A stretch of 6,677 bases of DNA, taken from Rubritepida sp. (lineage in GTDB: Bacteria > Pseudomonadota > Alphaproteobacteria > Acetobacterales > Acetobacteraceae). The DNA lies in assembly GCA_028291485.1 (NCBI GenBank), contig JAQGHZ010000619.1:1-6677 (forward strand), in the 5' to 3' direction. The position numbers were made by a program, and so were the translations under genes. Every line of letters starts with the position of its first letter. The stretch's first letter is position 1. Below the pieces are notes generated by a model. The model saw only the letters and a program-made list of their open reading frames with translations. It was not told the DNA's origin and did no database searches. Below are positions 1 through 5,385 of this stretch, piece after piece.

Positions 1-526
1 CCCGCGGCACCGCCCGTCCGCCCGCGCGGTGCAGGTAGAGCAGGATCGCCGCCTCCTTCTCCGTCAGCCGGATCCGCTTGCTGTCGGCGCCCAGCATCAG
101 CTTGGCCGCCGGATGAAAGGCATAGTCGCCGAGCGGGATCGCCGCGCCGGGCGACGCTTCGAAGGTCGCGAGCAACGCGTGCAGCCGGGCCACGAGGTCC
201 GGCAGCCGCACCGGCCGCAGCACGCGCTCGCTGATGCCCGGCGGCAGTATGTGCGGGGCGTCCTCCTCCGGGGCCTGGCCCAGCAGCAGGACGGGCCGGC
301 CGCCCCCCGCCTCGCGCAGCAGCGGGCCCCAATGCGAGGGCCCCGGCAGCACCGCGGCGTCGAGCAGGGTCGCGTCGATACGTCCCGCCGACTCGGCCAG
401 GCGCAGCTGCCCGGCCTGGGGTGTCGTCGCCTCGGCGGAGAAATCGGTGCCCTGGGCAAGCTGGGGCGGCAGCAGCGCGGCAAGCGCGGCATCCGTGGTC
501 ACGAGCAGGAGTTTTCGGCCAGGCAT
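1..526 (-). CDS. OmpR-family winged-helix response regulator with degenerate receiver (partial, C-terminus missing)
   Basis: This is the first 175 residues of a two-domain transcription regulator; the gene continues past the left edge. Residues 1-120 have the length and alternating pattern of a receiver domain, with Asp56 (in LLD, followed by a VLPG turn) at the phosphoacceptor place. Residues 130-175 open a Trans_reg_C winged helix: the stretch GDYAFHPAAK (133-142) and RLTEKEAAILLYLHRAG (153-169) closely match a conserved alphaproteobacterial OmpR-type regulator. The receiver looks eroded: the usual acidic pair is TTD (10-12), the Ser/Thr after beta-4 is replaced (LLLGQA, 80-85), and the Lys before the conserved Pro is Arg104. 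It may therefore act without phosphorylation (inference). ATG at 526 is the only sensible start; the Shine-Dalgarno is weak. It is divergent from ribA and no sensor kinase is visible. The family call is strong; target genes are unknown. Confidence 0.85.
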   Translation of the reverse strand, partial: MPGRKLLLVTTDAALAALLPPQLAQGTDFSAEATTPQAGQLRLAESAGRIDATLLDAAVLPGPSHWGPLLREAGGGRPVLLLGQAPEEDAPHILPPGISERVLRPVRLPDLVARLHALLATFEASPGAAIPLGDYAFHPAAKLMLGADSKRIRLTEKEAAILLYLHRAGGRAVPR

Positions 527-640
527 GCGGGCCCATCGGTTAGCAGCGTGCGTCGGGCATAGCACCCGCCCCGCCGCCGGGGGAAGGTTCGACGAAACCC
601 GTCCGCCCCCAACCGATTGAGAAACTTTGTGTGCCGTCCC

Positions 641-654
641 ATGCGAGACTGCAT
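641..654. promoter_or_regulatory. Candidate operator dyad ATGCG-N4-TGCAT upstream of ribA
   Basis: The 14-bp element reads ATGCG, AGAC, TGCAT, an inverted repeat with one imperfect pair. It lies 52 bp upstream of the proposed ribA start, in the region shared with the divergent response-regulator gene. It resembles two dyads in the other divergent region (5299-5312 and 5317-5330). No protein can be assigned to it from sequence alone, and a chance match is possible. Confidence 0.25.
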
Positions 655-661
655 CCGATCG

Positions 662-682
662 CCACATTTGATTCGTATGTGG
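662..682 (+). repeat. Small hairpin in the ribA leader
   Basis: CCACAT (662-667) and ATGTGG (677-682) are perfect reverse complements around a 9-nt loop (668-676), in a locally AT-richer pocket just before ribA. It could fold in the leader RNA or be a dyad for a DNA-binding protein. No FMN-riboswitch core is present, and no T-tract follows, so it is not a terminator. Confidence 0.3.
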
Positions 683-692
683 AAAGTGCCCC

Positions 693-696
693 AGGA
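693..696 (+). promoter_or_regulatory. Ribosome binding site deciding the ribA start
   Basis: AGGA ends 10 nt before the ATG at 707. The same frame is open further upstream, with candidate starts TTG 617, ATG 641 and ATG 677, but none has a Shine-Dalgarno, and the extra residues (rich in Cys, His and Arg) look non-coding. This supports 707 as the start. Confidence 0.5.
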
Positions 697-706
697 TCAT
701 CGCTTC

Positions 707-1870
707 ATGAAAAGAAACGCCATTCAGGCCTCGGCAAACCAGGCCCCAAAGCTTCCCGACGCCGAGACCCTGGCGTTGCGTGCCGTGCATCGGGCCGTCT
801 CCGAGCTGCGGCGCGGCACGCCCGTCGTGCTGCGCGGCCTACCCGGCCAGGCCCTGGCCGTCGCCGCCGCAGAGACCGCGAGCGCCGCGGGCCTCGCCGA
901 GATCGTCGCCCTGTCCGCCCTGCCGCCCGTGCTGCTCCTCGCGCCGGTCCGCGCCGCCGCGGTGCTGCAGCGTCCCGTGCCGCTGAGCGCCCCGGAGGAA
1001 GGCGTGGTGGCCCTGCGTCTGCCGGCCGCGCTGACTTCGCCCGAGCGGCTGCGCAGCCTCGCCGACCCGACCGGGGAACTCCTGCTCGGCCCCGACGGCC
1101 ATGACATGGAGCGCGCCCCTCTGCCCCCTCTGGCCGCCGCCGCCCTGGCCCTGGTCAAGCTCTGCCGCCTGCTGCCGGCCCTTGTCGCCGCGCCGGTCCC
1201 CGATCGCGACGTGCCCGGGCTGCTGAGCGTGACCTCCGCCGAGATCCTGGCCTACCCGGCCACCGCCGCGACCACGCTGCGCGCCGTGGGCGAGGCCCGC
1301 GTGCCGCTCGAGGACGCGCCGGAAACCCGCATCACCGCCTTCCGCGCGGCCGATGGCGGCATCGAACACCTGGCGATGGCCGTTGGCGACCCGGCCGCCG
1401 TGCTGGCCTCCGGCGGTGCGCCGCTGGTCCGACTGCATTCCGAATGCTTCACCGGCGACCTGCTCGGCTCGCTGCGCTGCGACTGCGGCCCGCAGCTGCG
1501 CGGCGCGTTGCGGCGCATGGCGGAGGAGGGCGCCGGCGTGCTGCTCTACCTCGCCCAGGAGGGCCGCGGCATCGGCCTCGTGAACAAGCTGCGCGCCTAC
1601 ACGCTGCAGGACCAGGGGCTCGACACGCTGGATGCCAACCACGCCCTCGGCTACGGCGCTGACGAGCGCAATTTTCTGGTGGCCGCGACGATGCTGCGTC
1701 TGCTGGGCATCCCGCGCGTGCGGCTGCTGACCAATAATCCGGACAAGATCTCCGCCCTCACCGCCTGCGGCGTCGAGATCGTCAGCCGCGAGCAGCATGC
1801 CTTTGCCGGCAACGGCGTGAACGACCGCTACCTCGCCACCAAGGCGGAACGCTTCGGGCATATGTTTTAG
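707..1870 (+). CDS. ribA: GTP cyclohydrolase II with degenerate N-terminal domain
   Basis: This cytosolic enzyme of riboflavin synthesis converts GTP to 2,5-diamino-6-ribosylamino-4(3H)-pyrimidinone 5'-phosphate, releasing formate and pyrophosphate. The product is 387 residues from the ATG at 707. Residues ~193-387 form a complete GTP_cyclohydro2 domain. Zinc ligands Cys247, Cys258 and Cys260 keep the exact spacing of E. coli RibA. Catalytic Tyr298 (LRAYTLQDQG), Arg321 (ADER) and the LLTNNPDK motif (340-347) are also present. Residues ~1-190 are Ala/Leu-rich. AVHRAVSELRRGTPVVLRG (26-44) recalls the start of DHBP synthase (RibB), but the acidic metal-binding and HTEA-like motifs of RibB are absent, so this half is probably not an active RibB; alphaproteobacterial RibA proteins often carry such an extension. 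The gene stands alone, convergent with the DUF2891 gene. Riboflavin synthase and lumazine synthase genes are not in the window. Confidence 0.95.
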   Translation: MKRNAIQASANQAPKLPDAETLALRAVHRAVSELRRGTPVVLRGLPGQALAVAAAETASAAGLAEIVALSALPPVLLLAPVRAAAVLQRPVPLSAPEEGVVALRLPAALTSPERLRSLADPTGELLLGPDGHDMERAPLPPLAAAALALVKLCRLLPALVAAPVPDRDVPGLLSVTSAEILAYPATAATTLRAVGEARVPLEDAPETRITAFRAADGGIEHLAMAVGDPAAVLASGGAPLVRLHSECFTGDLLGSLRCDCGPQLRGALRRMAEEGAGVLLYLAQEGRGIGLVNKLRAYTLQDQGLDTLDANHALGYGADERNFLVAATMLRLLGIPRVRLLTNNPDKISALTACGVEIVSREQHAFAGNGVNDRYLATKAERFGHMF

Positions 1871-1892
1871 CCCTCGAACGGCGGGCGGCGGC

Positions 1893-1929
1893 GCCGGCCG
1901 CTTTCCGGGCCAGAAAATAAGCGGCCGGC
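1893..1929. terminator. Candidate bidirectional terminator between convergent genes
   Basis: GCCGGCCGCTT (1893-1903) and AAGCGGCCGGC (1919-1929) form a perfect 11-bp stem around a 15-nt loop (1904-1918). The stem starts 22 bp after the ribA stop and ends 21 bp beyond the DUF2891 stop on the other strand, where a shared terminator would be expected. There is no T-run after the stem on either strand, so it is not a textbook intrinsic terminator; it may act with Rho or protect the RNA ends. The octamer TTCCGGGC occurs twice here (1903-1910, 1933-1940). Confidence 0.5.
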
Positions 1930-1950
1930 TGGTTCCGGGCGGTCAGCCCT

Positions 1951-2967
1951 TCAGCCGCCGTCGAGCGCCAGCGTGGCGAAGCTCGCCAGCCAGTGCTCAC
2001 CCATGTAGTCGCTCGCGATGTTCGGCAGGCCGGCGGCCAGATGGCGCCCGGCCGTCTCCTCCGCGGCCGTGCGGCGCGGATCGCCCGGCGGCAGCGCCGC
2101 GGCCAGTGCGCGCCAGCACCAGGCCCGGCTGAGGTTCAGCCCATCCAGATGCGCGAGCTTGCCGTCCGTGCGATCGCTGACCGTCGCCGCCCGGAACAGC
2201 GTGGCCGGCTCGGCCGAGGCGATCCGCGGCAGGAAGCGGTCGAACCAGGGCGAGAACTCCACGGCCGGCAGGAGGCGCCGCATGCATTCGGCCTCGATCA
2301 GCGCCGACGACAGGAAGTCGTCGCCGCCCGGCTCGCCCCAGGCGGGGCAATCGGCATCCTCGCCGTACCAGCGCCGCGCCGTCTCCAGCAGCAGGCCCGC
2401 GAGCGCCGTATCCTGCGTCGCGACGGCGTAGTCGGCCGCCATGCGGAGACCGAAGGCGGTGTTGAAATGCGTGCCGACCCGCACCGGATAGGTCGCCAGC
2501 GGCAGGAAATCGCGGAAGCGTCGGGCGAAGAGCTCCGCCAGCGGCGCGAGGTTCCGTGCCCATCGCGGATCGTCCTGCCGCATCAGCTCCTCGGCGAGCT
2601 TCAGTAGCCAAGCCCAGCCATAGGGCCGCTTGAAGCCGAGCGCCGAGGGGGCCGCCAGATACGCGCACTCGCCCGCCACCTTCTCCGGCACGAACTGCCC
2701 GTCGAACAGGGCGCGGATCCGACCCGCCGCCGCCATCCCAGGGAAGCGCCGCAGCAGCCGCGCCAGCATCCAATGGCTGTGGACGCAGGAATGCCAGTCG
2801 TAGCTGCCATGGAAGATGGGATGCAGCGCGCTCGGAACCCGCGCGTCTTCGGGCCCGTCGAGCACGTTGTCCGGCTTGTAGGGATATTCGCGCCGGACAT
2901 GCCCGAGGGCGATGGCGGCGAATTCCTCCGCAGCGGCCAGGGTAAGGCTCGAATCCGTCATCGGCAT
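1951..2967 (-). CDS. DUF2891 family protein
   Basis: This 338-residue, probably cytosolic protein (no signal peptide or membrane segment) has the DUF2891 signatures. HPIFHGSYDWHSCVHSHW (49-66) carries clustered His and aromatic residues. RPYGWAW is at 114-120, THFNTAFG at 166-173, AHLDGLNLSRAW at 272-283 and YMGEHWLASF at 321-330. Regularly spaced helices with conserved His, Trp, Asp and Glu suggest an (alpha/alpha) toroid like that of some sugar-acting enzymes (inference only); no reaction is established for the family to my knowledge. The start at 2967 has a weak GAAAG in front, and an in-frame ATG at 2961 is an equally possible start. It lies 57 bp after the universal stress protein gene on the same strand, so it may be the last gene of that operon, though a hairpin separates them. 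It is convergent with ribA. Confidence 0.85.
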   Translation of the reverse strand: MPMTDSSLTLAAAEEFAAIALGHVRREYPYKPDNVLDGPEDARVPSALHPIFHGSYDWHSCVHSHWMLARLLRRFPGMAAAGRIRALFDGQFVPEKVAGECAYLAAPSALGFKRPYGWAWLLKLAEELMRQDDPRWARNLAPLAELFARRFRDFLPLATYPVRVGTHFNTAFGLRMAADYAVATQDTALAGLLLETARRWYGEDADCPAWGEPGGDDFLSSALIEAECMRRLLPAVEFSPWFDRFLPRIASAEPATLFRAATVSDRTDGKLAHLDGLNLSRAWCWRALAAALPPGDPRRTAAEETAGRHLAAGLPNIASDYMGEHWLASFATLALDGG

Positions 2968-2975
2968 TTCTTTCG

Positions 2976-2994
2976 CGCGCCCGGAATGGGCGCG
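2976..2994 (-). repeat. GC hairpin between the usp and DUF2891 genes
   Basis: CGCGCCC (2976-2982) and GGGCGCG (2988-2994) form a 7-bp perfect stem with a 5-nt loop. On the transcribed (minus) strand it ends 8 nt before the DUF2891 start codon, next to the only Shine-Dalgarno-like bases. No T-tract follows, so it is a poor terminator candidate; it could lower ribosome access or act as an mRNA-processing barrier. Confidence 0.35.
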
Positions 2995-3024
2995 GGGCTG
3001 GTGGCGACGATGGGACGCACTCCG

Positions 3025-3513
3025 TCAGGTCACCCGGTCGAGCTCGGCGTCCGACATCGTCCCCGGCACCACCGTCATCGGCACCGTCATCTTCGAGGCC
3101 AGCCGCCCCGTCAGCGCCTGGATCAGCGGCCCGGGTCCTTTGCTGTCCGCCGCCGCTGCCAGCACCAGGATGGAGATGCGCGGATCCTCGGCCAGCAGCG
3201 CCAGGAGCTGTTCCGCCGTCTTGCCCTCGCGGGTGATGAGCATGGGCAGCCCGCCCGTGATCTCCTTCACCTGCGCCGCGAGGCCGGCCAGCATGGATTC
3301 CGCCTCCTCGAGCCGTTCCTGCGCCATCATGGCGCCGATGCCGGCCCATTCGGCCTGCTCCACCGGCTCGACCACGCGCAGCAGCGCCACCCGTCCGCCG
3401 GATTTCGCCACGCGCAACGCGGCATAGCGCAGCGCCACGGCGCGCTCCGGGCTATCATCCACCACGACGAGAAAGACGCGATCGCGCCTCGCACGCTCAG
3501 CCGCTTCAGGCAT
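3025..3513 (-). CDS. Universal stress protein (UspA family) of the non-canonical 'GPGPL' type
   Basis: This is a 162-residue single Usp domain, soluble and presumably dimeric in the cytosol. The beta-1 strand with VVVDDSPE (16-23) matches the Usp nucleotide-pocket Asp. The helix-rich middle and the C-terminal strand TVPMTVVPG (143-151) complete the fold. The usual ATP-binding signature G-x2-G-x9-G-(S/T) is not seen: its place holds AAAADSKGPGPLIQALTGRLA (119-139), so ATP binding cannot be assumed. A similar GPGPL and VPG-x-x-(S/T)-D-x-E ending is familiar to me from alphaproteobacterial Usp proteins. Its ATG shares one base with the stop of the TIGR02186 gene (TGATG), and GGAGGGG lies just upstream, so translation is coupled to the membrane module. 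It may tune or report on that module (inference). Confidence 0.88.
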   Translation of the reverse strand: MPEAAERARRDRVFLVVVDDSPERAVALRYAALRVAKSGGRVALLRVVEPVEQAEWAGIGAMMAQERLEEAESMLAGLAAQVKEITGGLPMLITREGKTAEQLLALLAEDPRISILVLAAAADSKGPGPLIQALTGRLASKMTVPMTVVPGTMSDAELDRVT

Positions 3514-4322
3514 CAACCCCTCCGGAAGATCACGCTGCCCGCCCAGCCGGCGAAGGCCGCGGCCAGGATACAGAGGATAGCGTAGATCACCGGCTGCCCG
3601 CTTGCGACCTTCTCGATCTCGGCGGCCGATCCGGTCCTTTGCACGATGAAACCGAGCTGCTCGGTCGCCACGATCCGCCGGGCGCGGACCAGCATCACCT
3701 CCACCCGGTAGGTGCCCGGCTGCACCGTAGAGGGCAGGAAGAGCCGAAAGTTGAACAGCCGCGAGCCGGCGATCTCGATGGGCGAGGGGTCTTCCTGCCA
3801 GAGCCGCGAGCTCCGCTTCAGCTCCACCAGCGCCCGGCGGAAGCCCGGCGCCCGGGCTCCGGTGAATTCGAGGGGGATGGAGTCGATGCCGATTCCCCGC
3901 TCCTGCCGCGCCTGCTCGGGCAGGAGCTGCCAGGGCGGCCGCGTGCCGGCGACGGCGTAGAAGACCGGCACGTCCCCGAAGCGGGCCGAGGGTCCGTTGA
4001 GCCAGAGACCGAGCACATTGACCTTCCGCCGCACGACGAAGGGGCCCTGCGGCCCGCGCGCCAGGACGATCACCTCGTCGCCGCCGGGGCCGAGCGGCTG
4101 CTCGGTGCTGCCGAAGACCAGGATGCTCTCGCCGATGAAGGCGGTGGTGATGGAGACGCGCTCGGTGGAGAGGCGGGCAACGAGCTCGGAGGGCTGGGCC
4201 GAAACGGGCCCGGACAGGAGGCCAGCGATCAGAAAACCGAGCGCCCCGACGAAAATCCGGCCGCACAGCGGCCGGCGCGCCCGGCGTTTGAGGGCATAAA
4301 AAAGACCCCGGCGCGCACTCAT
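3513..4322 (-). CDS. TIGR02186 family periplasmic protein with C-terminal membrane anchor (Alph_Pro_TM)
   Basis: This is a 269-residue member of an alphaproteobacterial family of unknown function that commonly accompanies TauE/SafE permeases. The N-terminus (1-42) is a signal peptide: a long Arg/Lys-rich n-region, hydrophobic core ~23-38, and VSA before Gln43. Residues ~43-240 form a beta-rich periplasmic domain; family-like motifs are ERVSITTAFIGESILVFG (54-71), VVRRKVNVLGLWLN (96-109) and the late strand LFNFRLFLPSTVQPGTYRVEV (189-209). A single membrane helix (~243-265) ends in FRRG, placing a very short tail in the cytosol. The ATG at 4322 overlaps the permease stop by four bases (ATGA), and the usp start overlaps its own stop. 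The role is probably an accessory or substrate-capture subunit of the permease (inference from linkage). Codons 6-9 contain a T6 run directly after a GC hairpin. Confidence 0.9.
   Translation of the reverse strand: MSARRGLFYALKRRARRPLCGRIFVGALGFLIAGLLSGPVSAQPSELVARLSTERVSITTAFIGESILVFGSTEQPLGPGGDEVIVLARGPQGPFVVRRKVNVLGLWLNGPSARFGDVPVFYAVAGTRPPWQLLPEQARQERGIGIDSIPLEFTGARAPGFRRALVELKRSSRLWQEDPSPIEIAGSRLFNFRLFLPSTVQPGTYRVEVMLVRARRIVATEQLGFIVQRTGSAAEIEKVASGQPVIYAILCILAAAFAGWAGSVIFRRG
3517..3523 (-). promoter_or_regulatory. Strong ribosome binding site of the usp gene, inside the preceding gene
   Basis: Read on the minus strand, GGAGGGG ends 3 nt before the ATG at 3513. It lies within the last codons of the TIGR02186 gene (encoding Phe-Arg-Arg-Gly). 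Together with the TGATG stop/start overlap it fixes the start of the stress protein and indicates translational coupling. Confidence 0.7.
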
Positions 4323-4330
4323 AGCGCCGG
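4298..4330 (-). terminator. Terminator-like hairpin plus T6 over the TauE/TIGR02186 junction (possible attenuator)
   Basis: On the minus strand, CCGGCGC (4330-4324) pairs perfectly with GCGCCGG (4314-4308) across a 9-nt loop. After GGTC there is a run of six T (4303-4298). The loop contains the ATG of the TIGR02186 gene and the overlapping TGA of the permease gene. The stem-plus-T form resembles an intrinsic terminator, but the stem is short, the T-run is 4 nt away, and translating ribosomes would melt it, so function is uncertain. Confidence 0.35.
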
Positions 4331-5230
4331 CCCCACGCTGAACAGCGAGGGCGGCAGCCGCAGCAGGTCCCAGAGCAGCGAGGCCGCCACGGCCAGGACC
4401 AGCGTGCCCAGCAGCGCCCGTGTCTCCTCGCCGCGGAGCCGGCCGCCCATCGAGGCGCCGAACTGCGCGCCCGCCACGCCGCCCAGCAGCAGCAGCAGCG
4501 TCAGCACGATGTCCACGCCGCCCACCTGGACTGCCTGCAGGAAGGTCACCATGGCGGTCACGCAGACCACCTGGAACAGCGAGGTGCCGATGACCACCGC
4601 CGTCGGCATGCCGAGGATGTAGATCATCGCCGGCACCAGCATGAAGCCGCCGCCCACGCCCATCACGGCCGAAAGCACGCCGATCACGAACCCCACGCCC
4701 AGCGGCGGGATTACCGAGATGTAGAGGCGGCTTTTGCGGAAGCGGACCTTGAACGGCAGGCCATGCGCCCATGTGTGGTTGTGCAGGCGATGCGCATCGC
4801 CGTGGCGGCGCCGGCGGGAGATGGCGCGCACGCTCTCCATCACCATCAGCAGACCGACGGAGCCCAGCACCACGACATAGAAGATGGCGACCGCCGCATC
4901 CACCTGGCCGAGCCGCCGCAGCAGCGCGAAAAGCTGCACGCCGGCGACGCTGCCGAACAGGCCGCCGGCCACCAGCACGCCACCCATCTGCCAATCGACA
5001 TTGCCACGCCGCGCCTGCGCCATCAGCCCCGAGACGGAGGCGCCCAGCGTCTGGTTCGCGCCCGAGGCGACGGCGACGGTGGAGGGGATGCCCAGCAGGA
5101 TCAGCACCGGGGTCAGCAGGAATCCGCCGCCCACGCCGAACAGTCCCGACAACCAGCCCACGCCGAAGCCGACGCCCACCAGAAGGAAGGCATCCACGCT
5201 CATCTCGGCAATGGGCAGATAGACCTGCAA
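4319..5230 (-). CDS. TauE/SafE family permease (putative sulfite/organosulfur anion exporter)
   Basis: This inner-membrane permease belongs to a family whose members export sulfite, sulfoacetate or related anions; the substrate here is not determined. From the proposed start it has 303 residues and about eight hydrophobic segments in two halves. The halves are an internal duplication, each with GVGGGF (32-37 and 191-196) followed by a Pro and a GxP(S/T) turn. A basic His-rich loop (~138-168, with RRRRHGDAHRLHNHTWAHG) separates them. The start is uncertain. TTG at 5230 gives MQVYLPIAEMSV, which fits my recollection of related proteins; GTG at 5260 (AGGTG in front) would add ten residues, and ATG at 5203 would remove nine. 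It is the first gene of the operon with TIGR02186 and usp (ATGA overlap) and is divergent from the nucleotidase gene. I see nothing in the window that ties it to sulfur oxidation. Confidence 0.92.
   Translation of the reverse strand: MQVYLPIAEMSVDAFLLVGVGFGVGWLSGLFGVGGGFLLTPVLILLGIPSTVAVASGANQTLGASVSGLMAQARRGNVDWQMGGVLVAGGLFGSVAGVQLFALLRRLGQVDAAVAIFYVVVLGSVGLLMVMESVRAISRRRRHGDAHRLHNHTWAHGLPFKVRFRKSRLYISVIPPLGVGFVIGVLSAVMGVGGGFMLVPAMIYILGMPTAVVIGTSLFQVVCVTAMVTFLQAVQVGGVDIVLTLLLLLGGVAGAQFGASMGGRLRGEETRALLGTLVLAVAASLLWDLLRLPPSLFSVGPAL
4786..4801. repeat. 16-bp perfect palindrome inside the permease gene
   Basis: GGCGATGCGCATCGCC is its own reverse complement. It lies in codons for the basic cytosolic loop between the two permease halves. 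Its core ATGCGCAT consists of the same half-sites as the intergenic dyads but without the 4-bp spacer. It may be simple codon constraint (Gly-Asp-Ala-His-Arg) rather than a site. Confidence 0.3.
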
Positions 5231-5288
5231 ATGTAAGAACCAAGCGAGGGACGCGGCCACCCTTCACCTGTAAAAATGGCATGGCAAG

Positions 5289-5308
5289 GGCAGCCCGCAT
5301 GCGCTGCC
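5289..5308. repeat. Hairpin in the permease/nucleotidase divergent region
   Basis: GGCAGC (5289-5294) and GCTGCC (5303-5308) form a 6-bp perfect stem around an 8-nt loop containing the palindrome GCATGC. It overlaps the first of the two tandem dyads, so only one of the two structures may be meaningful. Confidence 0.25.
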
Positions 5309-5330
5309 GCATCATCTTGCGTAACCGCAT
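5299..5330. promoter_or_regulatory. Two tandem TGCG-N4-CGCAT dyads, candidate operator
   Basis: ATGCG-CTGC-CGCAT (5299-5312) is a perfect dyad, and TTGCG-TAAC-CGCAT (5317-5330) differs by one arm base. They are 18 bp centre to centre, not quite two helical turns apart. They sit 55 bp before the nucleotidase ATG and about 70 bp from the permease start on the opposite strand, where a shared divergent promoter would lie. No clear -35/-10 pair is visible in this GC-rich region. The binding protein is unknown. Confidence 0.35.
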
Positions 5331-5342
5331 CTTTCACCGCCG

Positions 5343-5360
5343 GCCTGTGGCCAGACAGGC
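5343..5360 (+). repeat. Small hairpin in the nucleotidase leader
   Basis: GCCTGT (5343-5348) and ACAGGC (5355-5360) pair perfectly across a 6-nt loop (GGCCAG). It lies 25 bp upstream of the nucleotidase ATG. It may fold in the 5' leader RNA; no T-tract follows and no known riboswitch is recognised. Confidence 0.3.
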
Positions 5361-5385
5361 ACAAGAGGCGCAAAACGGAACCGCC

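Noticed and set aside
29..562. Plus-strand open frame antisense to the response regulator
   Set aside because: The Arg/Gln-rich translation has no motif; the minus strand encodes a recognisable response regulator across the same bases.
535..617. ATCGGTT (535-541) and AACCGAT (611-617) as a long-range inverted repeat
   Set aside because: Only 7 bp over 69 bp of separation, with no further extension; likely chance.
617..706. N-terminal extension of RibA using upstream starts (TTG 617, ATG 641, ATG 677)
   Set aside because: None has a ribosome binding site, the added residues do not look like the protein, and ATG 641 and ATG 677 lie in dyad or hairpin elements. ATG 707 has AGGA at a workable distance.
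527..706. FMN riboswitch (RFN element) upstream of ribA
   Set aside because: The conserved RFN core segments are not present in this leader. Only a small hairpin is seen.
839..1861. Long open frame on the minus strand opposite ribA (340 codons)
   Set aside because: It has Gly/Gln/Arg-rich composition without recognisable motifs, lies directly antisense to a clearly conserved enzyme, and is the kind of shadow frame that GC-biased third positions create.
1997..3349. Long minus-strand open frame spanning the usp and DUF2891 genes in another frame
   Set aside because: It is Arg/Gly/Ala-rich with no motif and crosses two genes with strong family signatures in their own frames.
2773..3585. Plus-strand open frame antisense to DUF2891 and usp
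   Set aside because: The His/Arg/Gln-rich translation is typical of an antisense shadow and is not supported by a ribosome binding site or homology.
4482..4501. GCA/CAG trinucleotide run in the permease gene
   Set aside because: It encodes consecutive Leu codons (CTG) of a membrane helix and needs no other explanation.
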